Of a DNA stretch of 64,000 nt, positions 46,086-53,497 are shown in pieces; position 1 is the first letter of the stretch; each line of letters begins with the position of its first letter. The translations under genes were made by a program, and so were the position numbers. This stretch comes from Williamsia limnetica (GTDB lineage Bacteria > Actinomycetota > Actinomycetes > Mycobacteriales > Mycobacteriaceae), in the NCBI RefSeq assembly GCF_003217475.1, contig NZ_QJSP01000002.1:432925-496924 (forward strand), in the 5' to 3' direction. The notes beneath the pieces are model-generated. The model saw only the letters and a list, made by a program, of their open reading frames with translations. It had not been told where the DNA came from and made no database searches.

Positions 46086-46100
46086 TTCCACGTTGTGGAA
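46086..46100. promoter_or_regulatory. Putative IclR operator in the iclR/tauD divergent region
   Basis: TTCCACGTTGTGGAA is a perfect 15-nt palindrome (arms TTCCAC/GTGGAA) in the 257-nt gap between iclR and the dioxygenase genes. The other site of the same pattern precedes the importer operon. Confidence 0.62.
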
Positions 46101-46221
46101 GCCGCACTGGTGTTAATTTCCGGCGCCTTTGATATTTCACCCAGGCCGTGTTCAACGGCGACTCGAGTATTCACCCTTTGCCAAATGAGTTATCTCAAGG
46201 CCCGAAGAAAGGATCATCACG

Positions 46222-46834
46222 GTGACCATCACAGATACCCAGACGCCGGTCGCGTCGACAGCACAATCGATCGAGGTTGCTCCCATCGCCGGTTATCTCG
46301 GCGCCGAGGTTTCCGGTCTCGATCTCACGCAGGTGCAGAGCGCGGCGACCCAGCGTGCCCTGGGCGCTGCAGCGCTTCCTGGAGGGTCTGTACGCGGAGA
46401 ACCGTTTCGGCGGGCGCGAAAAACGTTGGGAGAAGGAGTCTGAGGCGGCGGCACTGACCGAGGAGACGCCCATCATCAGTGAGCATCCCGTTGTGCGGGT
46501 ACATCCCGTCACCGGTCAGAAGCTGATCTACGTCAACCCGGGATTCACCAGCCGCATCGTCGGACTCAGTGCCTCGCAGAGTGATCGGTTGCTCGATCTG
46601 CTGTTCGCGGAGATCACCAATCCTGCATATACCGTCCGCGTCCGCTGGACCCCGGACAGCATCGGGATCTGGGACAACCGCGCGACGATCCACCAGGCAC
46701 CCACCGATCTCGGCCACCTCGATGTCGTGCGCGTGCTGCACCGCACCACCGTGGAGGGCGACATACCGGTCGGTGTTGCGGGTCAGCAGTCGCGCTCGAT
46801 CTCCGGTGCACCCTTCTACGCCCGTACCGCCTGA
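46222..46834 (+). pseudogene. TauD/TfdA-type dioxygenase, internal deletion and frameshift
   Basis: GTG 46222 with GAAAGGA upstream starts a normal N-terminus (MTITDTQTP...IAGYLGAEVSGLDL). After about 45 codons the frame breaks near 46350-46380, and the C-terminal half continues in another frame (LEGLYAENRFGGREKRWEKE; HPVVRVHPVTGQKLIYVNPG; GIWDNRATIHQAPTDL). Against the intact paralog downstream, roughly 120-125 codons are missing, including the HxD iron-binding motif. The distal His and Arg regions survive. It is therefore a deleted, non-functional copy unless the assembly is wrong. Confidence 0.85.
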
Positions 46835-46859
46835 CAACCCACTCACACAAGGAAAAGCC

Positions 46860-47804
46860 ATGACCATCACCGATCTCCGCACCGTTGGAGCAGATACATC
46901 CGCAGTCCACTTCGCCCGGGTCGCCGGCCACATCGGCGCCGACGTCAGCGGCGTCGACCTGTCCCGACCACTCGATCGTGAGGTGGCCGACGCCGTCGTC
47001 GCCGGACTCCATCGGCACAAGGTGATCTTCTTCCGTGATCAGCACATCGACCACGCGCAGCAGATCGCGTTCGCCCGGAACTTCGGGCCGGTGACCGCCT
47101 CGCATCCGTACGATGACGATGCGCCGACCGACTTCCCCGAGATACTGAAGATCGACAACCGCGAATACGAGCGCAAGTTCGGGGTCAAGGCCGCCAGTTA
47201 CACCAACGAATGGCACACCGACGTCACTGCGCTGGTCAATCCACCCGCGGTGTCGATCCTGAGGGCGGGCAACACCCCCGTTCGCGGCGGCGACACCAGC
47301 TGGACCAACCTGGCTGCCGCCTATGCGGGGTTGCCGGAGTCCATCAAGGAGCTCGTCGATGGGCTGCGGGCCGAGCACCGGTTCGGCGGTCGTCACCCGG
47401 TGTTCAAGGAGGGCAGCAACTATGGCGACAAGGTGGCACGTACGCCGTTGATCGCCGAACATCCGGTGGTCCGGGTTCATCCGGTGACCGGCGAGAAGAT
47501 CCTCTTCGTGCAACCCGGCTTCACCAGCCGGATCGTCGGCTACAGCAGGCGACAAAGCGACGCCTTGCTCGACCTGCTTTTCGACGAGGTGACCAACGCT
47601 GCGTACACGGTCCGATTGCGGTGGCGTGAAGGCACCATCGCGGTGTGGGACAACCGGGCGACAGCGCATCTGGCCCCGGGGGACGTCAATCACCTGGACG
47701 TCGCACGCGTGCTCTACCGCACCACCATCGAAGGCGACATCCCGGTCGGCGTCGACGGTGCGTCATCGGTGGCCATCTCCGGCGAACAGTTCATCGGATC
47801 CTGA
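46860..47804 (+). CDS. TauD/TfdA-family alpha-ketoglutarate-dependent dioxygenase
   Basis: A 314-residue protein from ATG 46860. The iron ligands are His119 and Asp121 in EWHTDVT and the distal His270 in RATAHLAP; the 2-oxoglutarate-binding Arg lies in VLYRTTIEGD. The family oxidises taurine, alkyl sulfonates, sulfate esters or chlorophenoxy acids with O2, 2-oxoglutarate and Fe(II). It lies directly after the broken paralog and divergent from iclR, in an organosulfur-type locus. A sulfonate or sulfate ester is likely but not proven. Confidence 0.92.
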   Translation: MTITDLRTVGADTSAVHFARVAGHIGADVSGVDLSRPLDREVADAVVAGLHRHKVIFFRDQHIDHAQQIAFARNFGPVTASHPYDDDAPTDFPEILKIDNREYERKFGVKAASYTNEWHTDVTALVNPPAVSILRAGNTPVRGGDTSWTNLAAAYAGLPESIKELVDGLRAEHRFGGRHPVFKEGSNYGDKVARTPLIAEHPVVRVHPVTGEKILFVQPGFTSRIVGYSRRQSDALLDLLFDEVTNAAYTVRLRWREGTIAVWDNRATAHLAPGDVNHLDVARVLYRTTIEGDIPVGVDGASSVAISGEQFIGS

Positions 47805-47883
47805 CCGGCTCACGACTCACGGTCCATGAGTACCCTGCGATAGCGCGGGCGCCTGACCTGGTTTTGGAATAACGTCAGCAGGG

Positions 47884-48951
47884 ATGACTGAGCCGCTCCG
47901 GCGCTACCGCGCGATCATGCACGTCGACCTGGACCAGTTCCAGGTGTCTGTCGAGCGCCGCGGGAACCCCGAACTGATCGGTGTCCCGGTGATCGTCGGT
48001 GGCACCGGTGATCCCACTGAACCCCGCAAGGTCGTCACCTGCGCGTCGTACGAAGCCCGTGACCTCGGTGTTCGGGCCGGGATGCCGCTGCGGTCGGCGT
48101 TCCGGAAAATGCCCGATGCGGTGTACCTGCCACTGGACCACGCGTCGTATGACGCGGCGTCGGCGGAGGTCATGAACACCCTGCGGAGTTTTGGCTATCC
48201 GGTGGAGGTCATCGGCTGGGACGAGGCGTTCCTGGGACTGCCGGCCTCGGAGTCCGAGGTTGACGCGATCGAGTTGGCCCACTCGATCCGTCAGCGGATC
48301 CTGGACGAACGCGGACTGTCGTCCGCGGTGGGGATCAGCGACAACAAGCAGCGAGCCAAGATGGCGACGGGTTTTGCCAAACGCGACCCCGAGCACATCT
48401 TCGTCCTGAACAACGGCAACTGGATGCCGATCATGGGCGAGCGTGGGGTCGGCGATCTGTGGAGCGTGGGCCCCAAGACCACCGCCAAGCTCGAGGCGCT
48501 TGGGATCTCGACCGTCGCACAGTTGGCCACCGAGGATCGCGGGCGGTTGATCTCGGAGTTCGGGCCCCATCTCGGTAACTGGCTCAACCTGCTCTCGCGC
48601 GGCGGCGGCGACATACACGTCGAGACGGAGCCGTTCATACCGCGCTCGCACAGCAAGGTCGAGACATTTCCCAAAGACCTGTCCGAGCCGGCCGAGATCG
48701 ATGAGGCGATTCGCAAGCTGACCCGAGAGTTGTTGGAGCAAGTGGTATCCGAGGATCGGATCGCGTTCCGGGTGGCTGTCACTGTTCGCACGATGACGTT
48801 CTACACGCGCACGAAGTCGCGCAAGCTACCTGCACCCACCACCGACATCGATGTCATCGAACCGGCGATGCTCGAGGTACTGCACAAGTTCGAGTTCGAC
48901 CGACCGATCCGTCTGCTCGGGGTCCGCCTCGACCTGGTGATGCCGGAATAG
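47884..48951 (+). CDS. dinB: Y-family DNA polymerase IV (DinB-type)
   Basis: A 355-residue translesion polymerase. The catalytic acidic residues are Asp15 (HVDLDQF) and Asp113/Glu114 (GWDEAF); the fingers motif SYEARDLGVRAGM and the thumb VGPKTTAKLEALGI are present. The little-finger domain occupies about 235-350. The C-terminus lacks a clear beta-clamp-binding peptide. The residue after Phe19 that normally forms the aromatic steric gate is Gln20, recalling mycobacterial DinB2, which has Leu there and accepts ribonucleotides. TAACGT lies 8 nt before the ATG, so a leaderless start is possible. Confidence 0.9.
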   Translation: MTEPLRRYRAIMHVDLDQFQVSVERRGNPELIGVPVIVGGTGDPTEPRKVVTCASYEARDLGVRAGMPLRSAFRKMPDAVYLPLDHASYDAASAEVMNTLRSFGYPVEVIGWDEAFLGLPASESEVDAIELAHSIRQRILDERGLSSAVGISDNKQRAKMATGFAKRDPEHIFVLNNGNWMPIMGERGVGDLWSVGPKTTAKLEALGISTVAQLATEDRGRLISEFGPHLGNWLNLLSRGGGDIHVETEPFIPRSHSKVETFPKDLSEPAEIDEAIRKLTRELLEQVVSEDRIAFRVAVTVRTMTFYTRTKSRKLPAPTTDIDVIEPAMLEVLHKFEFDRPIRLLGVRLDLVMPE

Positions 48952-49002
48952 CCCCTTGGCACCGACGGCGGTGCTAGTTTTCGTCCGGGGCGCCAGAAGG
49001 GA

Positions 49003-49971
49003 ATGAGCATGCGGTGGACAAAGCGATCAGGTGTGGCGGCGGCTGCGTTGGCACTGGTCATCGGGCTGGGATTCGCACCCGCTGCGACCGCTGCTCCGCT
49101 GCCCGTCGACCACAATTTCCTCGCGGGGATACCCGCCGAACTCGCGAACCCGGGTGGCTCGCTTCCCGGGTCCAACGACTACAGCTGCAAACCCTCACCT
49201 GAACATCCCAATCCGGTGGTCCTGGTGCACGGGACGGCCGGTAGTCAGCAGACGAATTGGATCTCACTGGTACCCGCACTCAAAAACGAAGGCTACTGCG
49301 TCTTCGCGCTGACGTACGGCGAGCTGTCACCACAGTGGCCGCTGTCGAGGATCGGTGGACTCGGCGACAAGACTGTCAGTGCGTGGCAGCTCAAGGTGTT
49401 CGTCGACGACGTCCTCGCCAAGACCGGTGCGGAAAAGGTTGACATCGTGGGGCATTCGCAAGGTACTCAGATCCCGACGTACTGGGCGAAGTACTACGGA
49501 GGCGCCCGCCACATCGACAAGTACGTGTCGCTGGCGCCGTTCTGGCAGGGATCCGATGGCGACGGGCAGGGACGCTCTGATCTCATCGCCATGTTCGCCG
49601 ACGCGCTCGGACTGCCACCGGCAGCGATCCCGCAGACGGACTGCCCCGATTGTGTCGCGGCCCCGAATGACGACGATTTCGCAGCAGCCATCGACGCGCC
49701 GAACGGACCGTACGTGCAGGGCATCGACTACACCAACATCGTCACCCGCTACGACCAGCTCGTGACGCCGTACACCAGCGGTATCCTCGCCGGTCCTGCC
49801 GGCGTCGAGGTCACCAATATCGTTGTGCAGGATACGTGTTCGCTGGATCGTTCGGATCACCTGTCGATCGTCGCGAACCAGCGGTCGGAGGCGATGGTCC
49901 TCAACGCGCTTGACCCGCAGCATCCGCGGCCGGTTCCGTGCCTGGCGGTCCCGCCTTACACCGGGGCGTAA
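49003..49971 (+). CDS. Secreted lipase/esterase (lipase class 2 family)
   Basis: A 322-residue protein from ATG 49003 with AGAAGGGA upstream. A Sec signal peptide (residues 1-30, ending ATAAP) precedes an alpha/beta-hydrolase. NPVVLVHGTAGSQQTNW forms the oxyanion hole region, and VDIVGHSQGTQ gives nucleophile Ser152. A late His in DRSDHLSIV is a candidate for the triad. Paired Cys residues (DCPDC; CSLDRSD; CLAVPP) suggest disulfides in a secreted enzyme. Its last 16 nt overlap the end of the convergent glutamine amidotransferase gene. Confidence 0.9.
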   Translation: MSMRWTKRSGVAAAALALVIGLGFAPAATAAPLPVDHNFLAGIPAELANPGGSLPGSNDYSCKPSPEHPNPVVLVHGTAGSQQTNWISLVPALKNEGYCVFALTYGELSPQWPLSRIGGLGDKTVSAWQLKVFVDDVLAKTGAEKVDIVGHSQGTQIPTYWAKYYGGARHIDKYVSLAPFWQGSDGDGQGRSDLIAMFADALGLPPAAIPQTDCPDCVAAPNDDDFAAAIDAPNGPYVQGIDYTNIVTRYDQLVTPYTSGILAGPAGVEVTNIVVQDTCSLDRSDHLSIVANQRSEAMVLNALDPQHPRPVPCLAVPPYTGA

Positions 49972-50687
49972 ACGAGTTTCAAAAATGCGTCGAGCAGGAT
50001 CCCGCACTGTCGGTGTGATTCTTCTGCGCGCGCGCTGATCTCGGCGGTGATCTTCTGAAGGTCGATACCCCGTTCGACGACGAGTTGCCCTTCGCGGCTC
50101 ACCGCCCAGCTGGCCTGCCACGTCGCCCACACCGCTGGTGAGATCTCGGGGTGGAACTGCACTCCGAGGTTGCGGCCGAACGTGAACGCTTGCAGCGCGG
50201 CTCCGTTGCGCGCGATCTCGCGGGCGCCCGGTGGGAGTGAGAAGCGGTCGTAGTGCATCTGCATCCAGGGCCCGTTCGACACCAGTTCGGGCGCCACGCT
50301 GTTCACCGTCACGTACCCGTGCTCGGGGTGGTCGGATCGCTTAACGGTGCCGCCCAGCACCCGACTGAGCAGTTGTCCACCGAAGCACACACCGAAGATC
50401 GGCACGTTCGCCGCCAGCGCTGCTCGCAAATAGGTCAGCTCCGCGGCCAGCCACGGCACCGAATCGTCGTATGCCGATTCGGATGAGCCCATCACGATGA
50501 TGAAGTCGAAACCGCTGAGGTCGGGGAGTTCGCCGGCGGGGTGCACGATCTGGACCTCGTAGCCGCGGTCAGCGACATGTTCGCGGAGGGTGCCGGTGTC
50601 GGCGATACCGCGGTCGGTGTCGGTGTCGTGAACTACGAACAGTGCTCTGCCGCGGTGGGCCGACGAGCTGTCGCTGCGCGGGGCCAT
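49956..50687 (-). CDS. Class I glutamine amidotransferase-like protein
   Basis: A 243-residue protein from ATG 50685-50687. It has the GATase triad context: Cys101 in IFGVCFGGQLLSRVLGG and the His/Glu pair in LGVQFHPEIS. It resembles stand-alone GuaA-like amidotransferases (FIIVMGSSESAYDD; PWLAAELTYLRAAL) often annotated as GMP synthase-like. No synthetase partner domain is present. It overlaps the upstream small membrane protein gene by 1 nt, so the two are coupled. Substrate unknown. Confidence 0.88.
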   Translation of the reverse strand: MAPRSDSSSAHRGRALFVVHDTDTDRGIADTGTLREHVADRGYEVQIVHPAGELPDLSGFDFIIVMGSSESAYDDSVPWLAAELTYLRAALAANVPIFGVCFGGQLLSRVLGGTVKRSDHPEHGYVTVNSVAPELVSNGPWMQMHYDRFSLPPGAREIARNGAALQAFTFGRNLGVQFHPEISPAVWATWQASWAVSREGQLVVERGIDLQKITAEISARAEESHRQCGILLDAFLKLVYAPV

Positions 50688-51088
50688 CACGTTTTGTCGG
50701 GGATCTGCGCGGCGATGTAGACCCCGAGTGCGGCGTAGCTGACGGCGACGGCGGTCAGGGCATACTTCGGCAGCTTCGGGATGCCGCCGGTGGTCAGTGC
50801 GGCTGTGGCGTCCCACGCGTCGACCCCGGCGCCCGACAGCAGCAGCTTCTTGAGCAGCGGGTTCTCCTGCGCCTGCGCGGCGGCGATCACGACACCACCG
50901 AGGTAGACCTCGCGGGCACCGAACATCTTGTTGGTCAGTTTTGCGCCGGGCAGGGCGGCTTCGGTGCCGATCACACCTTGGGCGGTGGTCTTGGGGGCGA
51001 ACATGTAGCCGAGGCCGAGCCCCGCGCGTCCCGCCCCGAGCAGTATGGCCATGGTCTTCACGTCGATCTTTGATGCGGGAAGCTTCAT
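50687..51088 (-). CDS. Small membrane protein (DUF4267-like)
   Basis: A 133-residue protein from ATG 51086-51088. It has several hydrophobic stretches (TMAILLGAGRAGLGLGYMFA; YLGGVVIAAAQ; YALTAVAVSYAALGVYIAAQ) with Gly-rich helices typical of DUF4267-type proteins of unknown function. It lies 1 nt ahead of the amidotransferase gene in the same direction. I do not recognise a specific function. Confidence 0.7.
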   Translation of the reverse strand: MKLPASKIDVKTMAILLGAGRAGLGLGYMFAPKTTAQGVIGTEAALPGAKLTNKMFGAREVYLGGVVIAAAQAQENPLLKKLLLSGAGVDAWDATAALTTGGIPKLPKYALTAVAVSYAALGVYIAAQIPDKT

Positions 51089-51412
51089 TGCTGTCTCCTG
51101 AGCTGGCGATGGGAGTTTCGTCCAGTATGGCCAAAACCGTCTGACTCTGGACATTCTGGGGCCTGCGGTAGCGGTCGTGTGGCCTTTTTCGCGTGGTCAC
51201 TCTGGGATCGACTCGATCACACCGCGAGTGACCCCACGGCGCACTACTGCTTCGGCGTCCCGCGCCCAAAGCGACGAACCCTCACACTATGGAGTTGTCA
51301 ATGTTCGAGCCGCGCCGGTGTCATCCGGTGCTGCGGTAGTAGCTTCGGGCTGCGTCGTCGTGTGGAGTTTCTCGTGAACTTGTGGCGGCCTCGATCGGGC
51401 CGGCCGGGCCTG
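51089..51412. other. Gap of 324 nt without a recognisable feature
   Basis: Between the small membrane protein gene and the DUF222/HNH gene end there are only short frames without Shine-Dalgarno sites or familiar protein patterns. It probably contains the promoter of the membrane protein gene. Confidence 0.5.
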
Positions 51413-52696
51413 TTAGGCGGCGAGTGGTTCGTTGGTCAGGGTGCGTCTGGCGTGCGAACGCATTGGCGTGGTGGTGCCGGGTTTGATGAACCAGGGGTGG
51501 CCGTCGTGTCCGAGGAACACGGTCCAGCCTTTGTGGTGGATGTAGTTGTGATGCCTGCGGCACAGCAGGACGGTGTTGGTCAGGCTCGTCTCGCCGCCGT
51601 GGCTCCAGAACGTGATGTGATGAGCATCGGTCCATCCGGCGGGACAGCCGCAGCCGGGGAACGCGCAGCCTTTGTCCCGCGCAATCAGTGCTTTGCGGAT
51701 GGCGGGTGTGACCGTCCGGAACTCACGCCCCACCTGCAGGGGCACAGCATTGTTGTCGAGCAGGATCTTGGTGATCACCGAATCACACGCGGTCATCTGC
51801 GCGGTGGAGGCCGAGACGGGCCCGGTCCATTCGAACGTCGCGGGCGCGGTCGGGACTTTCGCGCCCGGGATGCCGTTCATCTGAAACGCCAGGAGTTGCT
51901 CAGCGGAGACGGTCATCGTCACCCGCGGCTTGACGCCACCTTCGGTGGGCCGGTCGTGGTGGGCGAAGAACACGTCCAGGATTTTTCCGAGGGCTTCGGC
52001 GAGACGTTGCGAGGTGCTGCGCGGATCCGGTGACCCGTCCGGTTCAGGAACCGGCTTGGCCAGCGGACGCAACGCGGTCGCCAGTTTCTCCCCGAGGGTT
52101 TTGTCCAGGTCGAGGGTGCCGTGGGTGCGGCCGTCATCGCCGGTCCCGAACGACACCTCGTTGAGCTCATCGTTCTCCGCATCGGGCGTTTCTTTGTCCG
52201 GCGGCGACAAGGCGATCGCCATCTCGTGGGCCCGCTCTATGACCGCGGCCGGCGTCGAAATGCGCGCCTGGGTCAACAACCCACGCACGCAGTCGTCCCG
52301 GTCGGTCTCCGACAGGTCGGGGTCACGGCGGTCGATGTGGTGCAAGCCTTTGACGATGGCGTCCACGTGCTCCCCGGACAGAGTCCCGTCCACGGCATAC
52401 GCAGCGACCGAGGGAATGGATCCGAGGGCGCGACCGACCCGTACGTAGCGGTGCGCAGCGGCCGGTGATACCTGCACCGATTGCAGAAGCTCAGCAGTCG
52501 AATCCGCGCCGAGTGTCTTGGCGACCCCACGCTTGTCGAGGTCGGCGGTGAACCGAAACAGCAATGCGTCCAACACATTCTTGGCCCGCAATGCGTAGAC
52601 CGTTTCCTCGGACAACGCCACGTCGTCGAGCGGTGCGAGCAGCAGTGGATCAGCCGCCATTGTTGATAGGTGTTCGAACAGCCCCCGAAAGTTCAT
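51413..52696 (-). CDS. DUF222/13E12-type HNH endonuclease family protein
   Basis: A 427-residue protein from ATG 52694-52696. The N-terminal 230 residues are the helical DUF222 domain (VSPAAAHRYVRVGRALGSIP; GTLSGEHVDAIVKGL). The C-terminus carries an HNH nuclease module (DKGCAFPGCGCPAGWTDAHH; TNTVLLCRRHHNYIHHKGW) with Cys pairs for a structural zinc. These proteins are highly multiplied in mycolate actinobacteria, often linked to the 13E12 repeat family, and their biological role is unresolved. The gene is intact here. Confidence 0.93.
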   Translation of the reverse strand: MNFRGLFEHLSTMAADPLLLAPLDDVALSEETVYALRAKNVLDALLFRFTADLDKRGVAKTLGADSTAELLQSVQVSPAAAHRYVRVGRALGSIPSVAAYAVDGTLSGEHVDAIVKGLHHIDRRDPDLSETDRDDCVRGLLTQARISTPAAVIERAHEMAIALSPPDKETPDAENDELNEVSFGTGDDGRTHGTLDLDKTLGEKLATALRPLAKPVPEPDGSPDPRSTSQRLAEALGKILDVFFAHHDRPTEGGVKPRVTMTVSAEQLLAFQMNGIPGAKVPTAPATFEWTGPVSASTAQMTACDSVITKILLDNNAVPLQVGREFRTVTPAIRKALIARDKGCAFPGCGCPAGWTDAHHITFWSHGGETSLTNTVLLCRRHHNYIHHKGWTVFLGHDGHPWFIKPGTTTPMRSHARRTLTNEPLAA

Positions 52697-52920
52697 GACT
52701 CAAATCTACCGTGAAAATCGGACTAGCACAAGTGTTCGAAGAGACTTATTTTGCTGTGCTGCAACATCTTTCGCCACGCGAAGCACTGTCGGCGGCAGTG
52801 TAACAAGGGGGTCTGACATCGCCTGTTACGCACGAAAAGGGCACGCTCGACGGCTGTTTCGGCACGCTCGGCCGCCGGATCGGCGCGGTCGGCGGAGATG
52901 GGGGAGACGAAACTCAGTCG

Positions 52921-53409
52921 TCAGGGCTCGCGCGGGATCGCCATTCGAACAAGCCGCGCCGCGGGATCGGGTGCGAGACCGAGCTGTTCCCAGGGTGTTT
53001 CGGTCTCGACCACGGCGAACGCCGACGTCGGGAATCGTTCGATCTGTCCCGTGGGATCAAGGGTCAGTGCTGTTGCCGGCATCCCGGGTTCGTGTCCGAC
53101 AACGAGCAGCGTCTGCGCGTCGGACGGCGCATGCAGACGGATCGCCTCGAGAATGTGGTCGGGATGGCCGCCGTAGATGTCATCGACATAGGTCACCGGC
53201 GCAGCGATACCTGTGCGCTCCAACGTCTGGCGGGTCCGGGTCGACGTTGAGCAGAGCACATGGTCGACCGCGAGGCCCGATTCGGCGATCCAGCGCCCGG
53301 CGAGCGCGGCTTCACGACGTCCGCGCTCGGCCAGCGGACGCTCGTGGTCGCGGACTCCGTCCGGATAGCCGGATTTGCCGTGCCGCATCAAGATCAGTGT
53401 GCTCGTCAC
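52921..53409 (-). CDS. sixA: SixA-type histidine phosphatase
   Basis: A 162-residue protein from GTG 53407-53409. The catalytic RHG motif is in TLILMRHGKSGYPDG, a second His is in LLVVGHEPGMP, and ERPLAERGRREAALAG is typical of the branch. SixA in enteric bacteria removes phosphate from histidine phosphocarrier proteins; the actinobacterial targets are not known. It appears leaderless (see promoter). No neighbour suggests a specific partner. Confidence 0.9.
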   Translation of the reverse strand: MTSTLILMRHGKSGYPDGVRDHERPLAERGRREAALAGRWIAESGLAVDHVLCSTSTRTRQTLERTGIAAPVTYVDDIYGGHPDHILEAIRLHAPSDAQTLLVVGHEPGMPATALTLDPTGQIERFPTSAFAVVETETPWEQLGLAPDPAARLVRMAIPREP

Positions 53410-53422
53410 TGTTCCGACGGTA
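53407..53422 (-). promoter_or_regulatory. Leaderless-type -10 element for sixA
   Basis: On the minus strand TACCGT (53417-53422) is followed by 7 nt and then the GTG start codon. This is the same spacing as at the DUF2786 and first DMT genes. Confidence 0.5.
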
Positions 53423-53497
53423 GTCGCCTGACGGTGACCGGACAAAGGCATCGCCGACGCGCCTCGCAAGTTCGAAAGCTCGAGAGTCGCAGTCGGC

